Origin: a virus
IMG/VR virus record: IMGVR_UViG_3300027749_000560
Location: 1 to 20,050 of that record
Direction: 5' to 3' (one strand)
Length of the DNA: 20,050 bases
Made by a program: the position numbers and the translations under genes. How positions within the stretch are numbered: the stretch's first letter is position 1; the number at the start of each line of letters is the position of its first letter. Below are positions 13,819 through 20,050 of the stretch, piece by piece. The notes beneath the pieces were generated by a model, which searched no databases, was not told the DNA's origin, and saw only the letters and a program-made list of their open reading frames with translations.

Positions 13819-14285
13819 GCCGCAATCTCCATAAGTGTTAATGTAGAAGTTGTTGCATTAGAAGAATAATCATTTATTCTTGCGGCATTTCCCGCAGAGG
13901 TGCTTGCTAGTCTAATGGTATAACTTATTGCACTTGTCGTTGCTGGAGAATCAAGATATGTCAAACTTGAAGAACTATATACAATATTAGATGCATATTG
14001 AGCAAGATACGCTAAAACTGTTCCAGCATTGTTATTTAAAGAAACATTAAGATACCCTGTCAATCCATTAGCATTACAAAGTATTAAAACTTTGTTAGAA
14101 GCGTTTGATGGCGTAATCGTAGTTGTTAATACTGTTGTAAATGATGTTGATGTAGTTGATGTATAAGTATTTACTAAAGTACTTACAACTTGCAAAACCT
14201 TACCAGAAGATGCTTGCACCGCAGATGTTCCACCCGCTGTTACTGGGAATGTGATACCAGCCGTTCCATCCAATGTAAGTGCCAT
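13815..14285 (-). CDS. Tail fibre-like beta protein
   Basis: A 156-residue protein rich in threonine, serine and alanine with almost no charged residues, typical of trimeric fibre tips. The opening ALTLDGTAGITFPVTAGGTS and SSGKVLQVVST are found at the start of many short phage fibre proteins. The rest alternates short beta strands and ends TSTLTLMEIAA, a common last strand. It has no enzyme motif. It shares TAATG with the S74 fibre gene; GGAGAG six bases upstream of its ATG is a good ribosome site. It is probably part of the receptor-binding apparatus. Confidence 0.7.
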   Translation of the reverse strand: MALTLDGTAGITFPVTAGGTSAVQASSGKVLQVVSTLVNTYTSTTSTSFTTVLTTTITPSNASNKVLILCNANGLTGYLNVSLNNNAGTVLAYLAQYASNIVYSSSSLTYLDSPATTSAISYTIRLASTSAGNAARINDYSSNATTSTLTLMEIAA

Positions 14286-15235
14286 TATTTGCTCTCCAAG
14301 GCCACCACACGGGCGGTTAGTGCGTCATTCTTTGCTGAAAGTTCTTGTATAGCCGCTGTTAGTGTTGCTACTAGGAATGATGTGTCAATGCCTTGATATA
14401 CGGGGTTTCCGTGTTCATCTACTGCATCTTTAGAACCAGTTACACATTCTGGTACTACTGCTTGCAGTTCATGTGCAATAAAACCTTGACTAGCAGAACC
14501 ATCAATTTTCCATTTATATGTAACGGGTTTTAATTGTGAAACAGTATTTAATGCACCCGTCATAGGTGCAATGTTTTCTTTTAAGCGGTGGTCAGAAGAT
14601 GTGTTGTAAGCAGTAGAAGAAGCGCCAGGAACAATAGTTCCAACAGTTGAACCAGCAACATTATTAAAAACCATGGCATTGAAACTATCAGTTACTGATG
14701 CTTGAATTCCCATTCCCCATTTAGAGGCTGGATTAACTTTTAGATTTATATAAGCCGCAGAACTAACAGCACTTGTAGTCCCCACCAGCAAGTTACCGCT
14801 AGAGTCGATACGCATACGCTCTGTTGTAGAACTATTTGTACCGCTAGTTCCAAAAGTTAAAGCCGCCCCGTTTTCATAAGCAGAAAACTCATAGTTTCCG
14901 CTAGATAAACGACCTATGCGACCATAAATAGAAGCGTTATAAGAAAACTGCGCCTGTGCAGTTGTAGTATTAAGAATGTCAAGTTTGCTTCCTGGCGAAG
15001 CAGTACCAATCCCCACATTCTGTGAAGTATCAATAGTTACTGCCGTAGTAGTTCCATTAGATGCAAGTGTTAATGCGCCAGCAGAAGTTACTTTTCCAGC
15101 AAAAGTAGCGTTTTGACTAGTATCAATAGTTACTGCCGTAGTGCCAGCAGTTTGTAGTGCTAATGAGCCAGAATTGTCACCAGTAGCAATAAAGCCACCC
15201 GCCCCCGCAGTAGAGGCATTAAGCGTAGTTGTCAA
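14285..15235 (-). CDS. Tail fibre with peptidase S74 chaperone domain
   Basis: A 316-residue fibre. The N-terminal LNASTAGAGGFIATGDNSGS and two copies of TTAVTIDTSQN (about 32-42 and 63-73) are fibre repeats; a beta region with ERMRIDSSGNLLVGT follows. The C-terminal 105 residues are an intramolecular chaperone auto-processing (peptidase S74) domain: SSDHRLKENI (213-222) gives the Ser-Asp and Lys signature for self-cleavage, then GFIAHELQAVVPECVTG and a coiled-coil end. The domain trimerises the fibre and is then cut off. The start is taken as TTG at 15235 because AAGGAG (15243-15248) lies seven bases upstream; another TTG at 15259 would add eight residues. It overlaps the end of the endonuclease gene. 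Confidence 0.85.
   Translation of the reverse strand: MTTTLNASTAGAGGFIATGDNSGSLALQTAGTTAVTIDTSQNATFAGKVTSAGALTLASNGTTTAVTIDTSQNVGIGTASPGSKLDILNTTTAQAQFSYNASIYGRIGRLSSGNYEFSAYENGAALTFGTSGTNSSTTERMRIDSSGNLLVGTTSAVSSAAYINLKVNPASKWGMGIQASVTDSFNAMVFNNVAGSTVGTIVPGASSTAYNTSSDHRLKENIAPMTGALNTVSQLKPVTYKWKIDGSASQGFIAHELQAVVPECVTGSKDAVDEHGNPVYQGIDTSFLVATLTAAIQELSAKNDALTARVVALESK
15027..15142 (-). repeat. 23-bp perfect direct repeat in the S74 fibre gene
   Basis: The 23 bases at 15027-15049 recur exactly at 15120-15142, 93 bases (31 codons) apart. They encode the shared T-A-V-T-I-D-T of the two fibre repeats. The identity at DNA level suggests a fairly recent duplication or gene conversion between fibre units. 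Confidence 0.8.
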
Positions 15236-15893
15236 TTTGTTTCTCCTTGCAGTTGTCAAAATGCCACCTAGGCATTGCTGTTACCCCGCCTTGCTTACTG
15301 CAATGAGGACAAGTAATTATTTCATGTTTACGCCCTTTATGGGCATTACTTAACGATTGCCGACCAGCATCAGACAATACAGTTCTTGGTTTGTTTGCTT
15401 TGATTTTGGCAATAGTTTCTGCCGTATGTTTTATGCCTTTACGATGACTTGGTTTGCCAATCTTGGCATCACTTAGTTTTTGCTTTACATCATCAGGCGT
15501 TTCCATGCCTTTATTCCATGCAGTTTTAAACAAAGAAATTTGCTTCTTAATAATGCCTTTTCCTTTGTTTGGCGGTGTTTTACCAAGACCATACTGGTTT
15601 CCATAAACAGAAGGAGGTTTCCCCCCGCCTTTGGTTATATTCCAACCTATTTCGTTCTGCGCTCTTAACTTTGTTTCAATCATCAAACAATAGGCTTCAT
15701 CAGCAATTAACAATACTTTTTTGATAAGAGCATCCCAACCATATTTTTTTATAGCATTTCCAAGATGAGGGTTTTGTGCTTCACGCTTGTGGCGATTCCA
15801 TCTAGCACGAACATTATTGGACACACCAATGTATCCCTGACTGAACATATCTGTATGGTCAGGGTGGTGAATCCAATAGACGCTAGATGTCAT
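15219..15893 (-). CDS. GIY-YIG homing endonuclease with NUMOD3-like repeats and zinc finger
   Basis: A 224-residue free-standing homing endonuclease. VYWIHHP…QGYIGVSNN (5-27) is the GIY-YIG motif, R31 and H35 lie in RARWNRH, and E73 in MIETKLRAQ is the metal-binding catalytic glutamate. Short glycine/lysine repeats of the NUMOD3 DNA-binding kind follow: PPNKGKG (107-113), WNKGM (126-130), KIGKPSHRKGIKHT (144-157) and AHKGRK (184-189). The end, CPHCSKQGG…RWHFDNCK, has C195, C198, H211 and C215 as a C2HC zinc finger. It would nick or cut a related phage genome lacking the gene and copy itself across. It sits between two fibre genes, starts in the stop codon of the small XkdW-like gene, and its last codons contain the next gene's ribosome site. 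Confidence 0.9.
   Translation of the reverse strand: MTSSVYWIHHPDHTDMFSQGYIGVSNNVRARWNRHKREAQNPHLGNAIKKYGWDALIKKVLLIADEAYCLMIETKLRAQNEIGWNITKGGGKPPSVYGNQYGLGKTPPNKGKGIIKKQISLFKTAWNKGMETPDDVKQKLSDAKIGKPSHRKGIKHTAETIAKIKANKPRTVLSDAGRQSLSNAHKGRKHEIITCPHCSKQGGVTAMPRWHFDNCKEKQIDNYA
15227..15259 (-). promoter_or_regulatory. Ribosome site AAGGAG with paired TTG starts in a 9-bp repeat
   Basis: AAGGAG at 15243-15248 lies seven bases before TTG 15235. The nonamer TTGACAACT occurs twice on the minus strand, at 15251-15259 and 15227-15235, so each copy opens with an in-frame TTG. The upstream copy also has a weaker AGGTGG before it. The site lies within the last codons of the endonuclease. Confidence 0.6.
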
Positions 15894-16051
15894 GCTAATT
15901 GTTCCTCAGTTGGTCTAGCAATGGTTTGGTGTTCCCACTTGGCTATGTAATCGCCTTTGCCATCAGAGTCGTTTTGTAGTGTGATTACAGTCATAAAGTC
16001 ATGTTCTGTAAGTTCTGGGTATAGGGTTTTGATTTTTTCGTATAGCATCAT
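15890..16051 (-). CDS. XkdW-like small tail protein
   Basis: A 53-residue gene. The protein begins MMLYEKIKTLYPELTEHDFM and ends LQNDSDGKGDYIAKWEHQTIARPTEEQLA. The pattern Y-E-K-I…Y-P-x-L…D-F and L-x-N-D-S-D-G-K-G-D-Y-I-A-K-W-E-H…R-P-T-x-E-Q-L is that of the XkdW family found beside phage tail-fibre genes. AGGGG precedes the start. ATG 16051 overlaps the C1q-like gene's stop (ATGA), with a second ATG at 16048. Its own stop overlaps the endonuclease start by ATGA, so the endonuclease was added exactly at its end. Its role in fibre assembly is unproven. Confidence 0.8.
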   Translation of the reverse strand: MMLYEKIKTLYPELTEHDFMTVITLQNDSDGKGDYIAKWEHQTIARPTEEQLA

Positions 16052-16587
16052 GCGCCCCTAATCATTGAGCCAGTAAACCAAGTTGCAATAGTGCTGTTTG
16101 TTCCAATAGATATACTTCCGCCACTTATTTGTAATCCATATATTTCTACATAATCAGTAGAACCATTGAAGTAAAGCACAGTAGAAATAACGGGTCTAAT
16201 GCCATAACTTACATTTAATGGCATTTGCGAACCACTTTGCCATTCGTTACCATTTTTATATATTGCAACTGATGCAATTCCAGTAGCAGATGAAGGAAAA
16301 TTTAAACCAGCGTTTATTTGGTAATAACCAGAAATAGTTGGTGTAAAACGGCTAGATGCAAAATTGTTGTTTGTATCAAAATCTTCAACTTGAAACAAAA
16401 CTTTTGTAAGAGTATTGTTTGAAATGCTTTGGCTTGCATTGTTATATGCGCTAAACGCTGGCATATTGCCACTAACCATCACAGTACCAGTTGCGGCTGG
16501 TAGCGTTAGCGTAGTAGAACCAGACACGGCTGGCGCTTGTAGCGTTATCGTTCCGCTTGTGTCTCCAGCAATAATTACTTGACTCAT
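16048..16587 (-). CDS. Tail fibre protein with C1q-like domain
   Basis: A 179-residue fibre-tip protein. Residues 1-40 (SQVIIAGDTSGTITLQAPAV, TLTLPAATGTVMVSG) form the short beta leader that many phage fibres carry. Residues 43-179 resemble a C1q/TNF-like jelly roll: FSAYNNASQSIS, KVLFQVEDFDTNNNFASSRF, TPTISGYYQINAGLNFPSSA, VAIYKNGNEW, YFNGSTDYVEIYGLQIS and ATWFTGSMI. C1q-type heads form trimers and in phages are presumed to bind surface glycans or proteins. It follows the large fibre by nine bases and overlaps the XkdW-like gene. The domain assignment rests on the order of these strands. Confidence 0.75.
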   Translation of the reverse strand: MSQVIIAGDTSGTITLQAPAVSGSTTLTLPAATGTVMVSGNMPAFSAYNNASQSISNNTLTKVLFQVEDFDTNNNFASSRFTPTISGYYQINAGLNFPSSATGIASVAIYKNGNEWQSGSQMPLNVSYGIRPVISTVLYFNGSTDYVEIYGLQISGGSISIGTNSTIATWFTGSMIRGA

Positions 16588-16596
16588 GCTTATCCT

Positions 16597-19194
16597 TTAA
16601 AGAACAATCCAACGCTGTCCAGATGTGACTGTTACTGCTTGACCGCTTGCCACAGTTATCGGGCCTACCGAGAATCCGTTATTGCCGCTTGCTATTGTGT
16701 AACTTGCGCTTACTGTCGTGCCGTTAATCAATATGCCGTTTGATGCAATAACTTCTGGGGCGGTCAATTCGCCTGTGCTTGGGTTGTACTTGTACTTTGT
16801 AGAACTTACATACTCCGTACTTACAGTACCACTTGTAGCGTTAGCAAACAATGGATAGCGCGTGGCGTTTGTGGTTGTATCGTCACTAATCGTTACCGCA
16901 GTTCCAGCCGTTGCCCAAGTGAAAGCCGTTCCACTCCAAGTCAATGCTGTGCTTGCCGTGGTTGGCGCTACAACAAAAGAAGTCGCGCCAACGCCCGTTT
17001 GGTAAGGAATCTGGTTAGCCGTTCCACCACCGATGTTTGTTGCGGTCGTTGCGGTTGTCGCAGTTGTAGCGGTAGCCGCGTTGCCACCAATAGACAAACT
17101 AGAAGCCGTACCTGTAAGACCCGTACCCGCGCCAGAGAACGATGTAGAGGTTAAAACGCCCGTAGAAGGGTTAAATTGGTACTTGGTAGAGGATACATAC
17201 TCTGTCGTTAGATTACCGCTTGTAGCGTTGGCATACAGAGGGTATCGGGTCGCATTAGTAGTCGTATCGTCTGTGACTGTTGCATACGATGTTGGCGTTG
17301 ACCAACTAGGTGCGCTTGAGCCGTTAGAGGTTAGAACTTGACCAGTAGTGCCAGCAGTAGTTACCGCCAACGCTGTGGTAGTAGAGCCATAAACTATGCC
17401 ACCAGCAACAAACAAAGATGATTGTCCTGTGCCACCTCGGTTATAGGCAATAACATTGCCGTTCCATGTGCCAGAAGTGAATGAGCCAGCGTAATCAAAT
17501 GTATTGGTTGACCAAGAAACATTGGATGGGGCAAAGTTATGCACATCCCATGAACCCGCGGCTATTGAGTTACTCAGCAAAATTACATCAACATAACCGC
17601 CCGATTGGATGGTTGCGACAGTCGTGCTTGAGTTGTTTTGGACAACAATCGTTCCACTTGTTTGGTTGTTGTTAAATGTGTAGTTAGCGCCATTAGCCAA
17701 TGTGGTGGCATCTGGCAATTTATAAGTCTGACCGCCCGAACCAGTTACTACATAGTTAGGCACAGAAGCAACAGTAAGCACAGTTGTTGTGCCTGCCGCG
17801 GCAACATTAGAAAACCCTTCGCTTACAGCGTTTGCGCTAATGTTTACGCTTGCATCTCTTAAAACTACCGAGTTAGCACCAGTTGACGCTGTTACACCAG
17901 TTCCACCATTTGCCACATTAAGCGTTCCAGACAATGTGACCGCGCCCGTTGTGTTACTCGAAGGCGTGAAACCCGTTGTACCAGCAGAGAATGTGCTTAC
18001 AAAGTTGCCAGATAAAGCACTTGTAGGAATTGTTGTAGACGCTGTTACCGCGCTACTGCCATTACCATATAGATAGCCCGTCAAACTGCTTGTAATCAGC
18101 GTTCCAAGCGTTGCCGAGCCACCAGTAATCGCTACTGAATTGGCGTTTTGGGTTGACATTGTGCCAAGCCCAGAAATATCCGTGTTCGGTATTGTTGAAA
18201 CAGTCGTAAAAGCGGTTGTTCCGCTTGCTTTTACATAACCAGCACTAAAAGTCGTTGCGCCAGTACCGCCATAAGCAACACCGATGGTCGATGCGTTCCA
18301 AGTGCCTGCGGTTAGCGTTCCTACGCCCGTAATGCCTGTGTAAGAGCCAGAAATTCGTGCTGTGTCTATCGTGCCAGATGTAATCTGATTCGCGGCAATC
18401 GCAATGCTTGTGTTAGTTACCGATGTAACTTGACCACTAGCGTTGGTGACAAATACTGGAACGCTTGATGCCGAGCCATAAGTGCCTGCTGTTCCTACGG
18501 GCGTGATACTGAATTGAAAGCCAGCAAGGGTTAGCCCTGTTCCAGCCGTATAAATTGCGTTGTTCGAGAATTGAACAAAAGTAACGGGCGTAGTTCCTAG
18601 AGTGCCACCAAGTTGGTTTGTGTCAACCCAAGATGAGCCACTCCACACAGTACCAGAAATGATGAAAAGGTAAGCCGCGACTATCTCTGTCCATACATTT
18701 GCATCATCTGAACGCACCCAAGCAGTAGCAGAAGCCACATAAATGCCGTTTTCAGCGCCAGAAGTTTGGTTTTTTACAAGAATTCTGTTGCCAGCAGTTA
18801 GCGTAGCAGTCCAATCACCATTTGCTTGTACAGCGAGACCAGAAAGCGTAATGTTTCCAGTTGTGGTGAAGTTTGCTGGTTGTTTAAACGATAAACCCTG
18901 TGATGTAGCGTCTACATAAGCCTTGTTTGCTATGTCAGTTGACGCGCTTGGGCTTGTAAATATCGTTCCAGTATTAGTGGTGATATTTGTAAATACTCCC
19001 GTTGAAGGAGTAGTTGCACCAATAGTCGTTGAATCTATCGTGCTATTTGTGATTACTAGCCCAGATTGAAATGGGCTAATAGTCGCTAAGAATGGCTGAC
19101 CCTGACCAATAAATGTTTGAAAAACCCCGTCAACCGAAAAGTACGCTTGAACGGGGAGTAAATTTTGTATAACAGAATTGGCAGGGTTAGCCAT
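16597..19194 (-). CDS. Long tail fibre protein
   Basis: An 865-residue, Ser/Thr/Gly/Ala-rich fibre with hardly any charged residues. Residues 1-50 (VIQNLLPVQAYFSVDGVFQT, FIGQGQPFLATIS) are probably the tail-attachment part. DIANKAYVDATSQGLSFKQP and ILVKNQTSGAENGIYVASATAWVRSDDANVW (87-168) form a repeat-type domain common in long phage fibres. The shaft has GGTG turns (AYGGTG 308, NGGTG 429, RGGTG 586). Near the end a 44-residue unit, DDTTTNATRYPL…TEYVSSTKY…NPSTG, occurs twice (639-682 and 768-811), and alanine/threonine repeats lie at 705-720. No S74 or collar domain closes it, so trimerisation depends on other factors. AAGGGG precedes the ATG. Confidence 0.85.
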   Translation of the reverse strand: MANPANSVIQNLLPVQAYFSVDGVFQTFIGQGQPFLATISPFQSGLVITNSTIDSTTIGATTPSTGVFTNITTNTGTIFTSPSASTDIANKAYVDATSQGLSFKQPANFTTTGNITLSGLAVQANGDWTATLTAGNRILVKNQTSGAENGIYVASATAWVRSDDANVWTEIVAAYLFIISGTVWSGSSWVDTNQLGGTLGTTPVTFVQFSNNAIYTAGTGLTLAGFQFSITPVGTAGTYGSASSVPVFVTNASGQVTSVTNTSIAIAANQITSGTIDTARISGSYTGITGVGTLTAGTWNASTIGVAYGGTGATTFSAGYVKASGTTAFTTVSTIPNTDISGLGTMSTQNANSVAITGGSATLGTLITSSLTGYLYGNGSSAVTASTTIPTSALSGNFVSTFSAGTTGFTPSSNTTGAVTLSGTLNVANGGTGVTASTGANSVVLRDASVNISANAVSEGFSNVAAAGTTTVLTVASVPNYVVTGSGGQTYKLPDATTLANGANYTFNNNQTSGTIVVQNNSSTTVATIQSGGYVDVILLSNSIAAGSWDVHNFAPSNVSWSTNTFDYAGSFTSGTWNGNVIAYNRGGTGQSSLFVAGGIVYGSTTTALAVTTAGTTGQVLTSNGSSAPSWSTPTSYATVTDDTTTNATRYPLYANATSGNLTTEYVSSTKYQFNPSTGVLTSTSFSGAGTGLTGTASSLSIGGNAATATTATTATTATNIGGGTANQIPYQTGVGATSFVVAPTTASTALTWSGTAFTWATAGTAVTISDDTTTNATRYPLFANATSGTVSTEYVSSTKYKYNPSTGELTAPEVIASNGILINGTTVSASYTIASGNNGFSVGPITVASGQAVTVTSGQRWIVL
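16762..17280 (-). repeat. Duplicated 132-bp fibre segment plus short tandem repeats
   Basis: Units at 17149-17280 and 16762-16893 encode nearly the same 44 residues, with differences mostly at third positions and a few replacements (L/F, NLTT/TVST, QF/KY). Between them, 17035-17082 encodes an alanine-threonine-threonine run from imperfect 9-base units. Such repeats can recombine and change fibre length. Confidence 0.75.
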
Positions 19195-19203
19195 ACCGCC
19201 CCT

Positions 19204-19548
19204 TTAACTTTGATAGACAGAAGGCGTTACATACATGATGCCAGCAGTACCAGAATTGGATTTTGCTGTTAAGTAGTATGGGGTAACTGGTGTTGCAACA
19301 ATTAAAGGTCTTGTCATGCCAGCAGGCAAAACAAAATCTCCATTTGTTCCATCAACAGGAAAGACGGGCGCGCCTGGGTCGGTCGTTCCCCACTTCACCG
19401 CAATAGGGCTTGCACCCGTATTAAGGAAAGATGTGTAGTTCACTTGGTCGTTGGTAGCATCATCAATCAAAACCGCCGCGTGTGCGGTAGAAGTAACTGA
19501 TAACGCTACTGTTTGACCAGCAGTTCTAAGAACAGATGAGCCAGCCAT
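19204..19548 (-). CDS. Small virion-type protein, unknown
   Basis: A 114-residue beta-rich protein with few charges. It opens AGSSVLRTAGQTVALSVTST and has VNYTSFLNTGASPIAVKWGT, then FVLPAGMTRPLIVATPVTPY and YYLTAKSNSGTAGIMYVTPS. This N-T-G…P-I-A-V-K-W-G style of single jelly-roll-like domain is frequent in small phage proteins near capsid genes and may decorate the head or tail. It stands between the 112-residue protein and the long fibre. The two-base gap to the preceding gene and the lack of a clear ribosome site suggest coupling to it. Confidence 0.65.
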   Translation of the reverse strand: MAGSSVLRTAGQTVALSVTSTAHAAVLIDDATNDQVNYTSFLNTGASPIAVKWGTTDPGAPVFPVDGTNGDFVLPAGMTRPLIVATPVTPYYLTAKSNSGTAGIMYVTPSVYQS

Positions 19549-19550
19549 GA

Positions 19551-19889
19551 TTAAGCCGCATTAGTTGCTGGTGGCGTTCCATCTGGGCGTACCACTTTAA
19601 AGTAGTAAGTACCAGCCGCAGGCGTAATCGCAGTAGCACCGCCAGAAGTGTTCTGAAACTGTACTGTCAGACTATTGTCAGCAGTTATATCGCAGTTAGT
19701 AATGGCAATATCTTTAGTTTGATTACCAGCATATTGCATGAAATACACAATATCGCTTGCTTTTAATCCAGCAATAGGAAAGGCTTGCAATGATTGGGTG
19801 GTGCTAGTAACTAAAACTGCGGGAGTGAGTGAAGGGGCAATAACAAACGCTTCGAGAATGTTGCCACGGGTGACAGTCGTAGATGACAT
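19551..19889 (-). CDS. Small virion-type protein, unknown
   Basis: A 112-residue protein. STTVTRGNILEAFVIAPSLT is followed by beta strands (LKASDIVYFMQYAGNQTKDIAITN, LTVQFQNTSGGATAITPAAG, YYFKVVRPDG). The end TYYFKVVRPDGTPP is a common closing strand in small proteins near capsid genes. AAGGA just before the ATG is a good ribosome site. It is the first gene after the terminator that follows the probable capsid gene, so it may be read through at a reduced level or have its own weak promoter. A structural role is likely from position only. Confidence 0.65.
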   Translation of the reverse strand: MSSTTVTRGNILEAFVIAPSLTPAVLVTSTTQSLQAFPIAGLKASDIVYFMQYAGNQTKDIAITNCDITADNSLTVQFQNTSGGATAITPAAGTYYFKVVRPDGTPPATNAA

Positions 19890-19931
19890 GGTTATTCCTT
19901 AAAAGAATGGGTTAATTGTATCTTAAAAGCG

Positions 19932-19960
19932 AAAAAAGCCACCCCTTGTGAGGATGGCTT
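19932..19960 (-). terminator. Rho-independent terminator after the probable capsid gene
   Basis: On the minus strand AAGCCATCC pairs with GGGTGGCTT (one G-U pair; positions 19952-19960 with 19936-19944) around a short loop, followed by TTTTTT (19937-19932). It lies about 20 bases after the stop codon at 19979 and would lower transcription of the genes that follow relative to the capsid gene. Confidence 0.8.
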
Positions 19961-19978
19961 CTCTCTATTTATCCCCGA

Positions 19979-20050
19979 TTAAAACTCGGAGAAATCGTAC
20001 CCGTAAACAAAGATGTCAACAGTACCGCCAGAAACGGCTGTGCCAACTTT
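19979..20050 (-). CDS. C-terminal end of probable major capsid protein (partial)
   Basis: The last 23 residues of a gene that continues beyond the right edge: KVGTAVSGGTVDIFVYGYDF then SEF. A beta strand G-x-V-D-I-F-V-Y-G ending close to the stop is usual for HK97-fold or P22-type coat proteins, and the gene stands just ahead of small virion proteins with a strong terminator after it, as capsid genes often do. So little is visible that this identity is a guess from ending and position; it could be another virion protein. Confidence 0.5.
   Translation of the reverse strand, partial: KVGTAVSGGTVDIFVYGYDFSEF

Noticed and set aside
17033-17341. 102-codon plus-strand frame rich in valine and alanine
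   Set aside because: It is the mirror of the Thr/Ala repeats of the long fibre gene and has no supporting signal.
19915-19920. TACAAT on the minus strand before the 112-residue gene as a -10 element
   Set aside because: The matching -35 position falls inside the terminator stem and is not promoter-like (GGTGGC).
19966-19973. GATAAATA on the minus strand as a T4-type late promoter
   Set aside because: It is one mismatch from TATAAATA, lies just before a terminator, and no other copy was noticed ahead of a gene in this window.

Overview
This window looks like about half of the genome of a tailed phage with a short-tailed (podovirus-like) virion. The grounds are a P22-type head-to-tail set (a gp4-like tail accessory factor, a gp10-like DNA stabilisation protein, and three consecutive ejection/internal virion proteins), a Gram-negative style lysis cassette, and tightly packed genes linked by ATGA or TAATG overlaps. 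No integrase, repressor or bacterial housekeeping gene is visible. The host is probably a proteobacterium, because the Shine-Dalgarno and sigma-70 style signals are ordinary. The sequence resembles uncultured freshwater phages, but that is an impression and no host can be named from it.

Layout. (1) Positions 1-2157 are read rightward. First comes the tail end of a sigma-70 region 4.2 protein, then a Toprim-domain primase-like protein. A 440-base stretch without a gene follows, and it looks like a structured non-coding RNA ending at a terminator. Next come a sigma-70 promoter with an operator-like palindrome and a four-gene operon of small proteins, the last two being 24- and 34-residue membrane peptides. 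(2) Positions 2154-20050 are read leftward as one long late operon. From its upstream (right) end it holds the last residues of what is probably the major capsid protein, a terminator, two small virion-type proteins, an 865-residue tail fibre, a C1q-like fibre protein, a small XkdW-like protein, a GIY-YIG homing endonuclease, a peptidase-S74 fibre, three small accessory proteins, gp4-like, gp10-like, a 78-residue protein, a cupin-fold protein, and three ejection proteins. The last ejection protein carries an N-terminal M15-like peptidase domain. Then come a collar-domain fibre and a lysis region (XhlA-like protein, unknown membrane protein, short membrane/coiled-coil protein, 3TM holin, M15 endolysin). 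The two transcription units converge and overlap by 4 bases at 2154-2157.

How it works together. The structural operon supplies the parts needed to close the packaged head, build the tail, bind the host, eject DNA through the envelope and finally lyse the cell. The rightward block is probably early or regulatory: primase, a sigma-like factor that could switch transcription, and small membrane peptides. The points most worth following up are the structured RNA candidate at 998-1367, the sigma-factor remnant at the left edge, a repeated 70-residue beta domain inserted in both the gp4- and gp10-like proteins, the endonuclease whose end contains the ribosome binding site of a TTG-initiated fibre gene, and the unannotated small membrane proteins.
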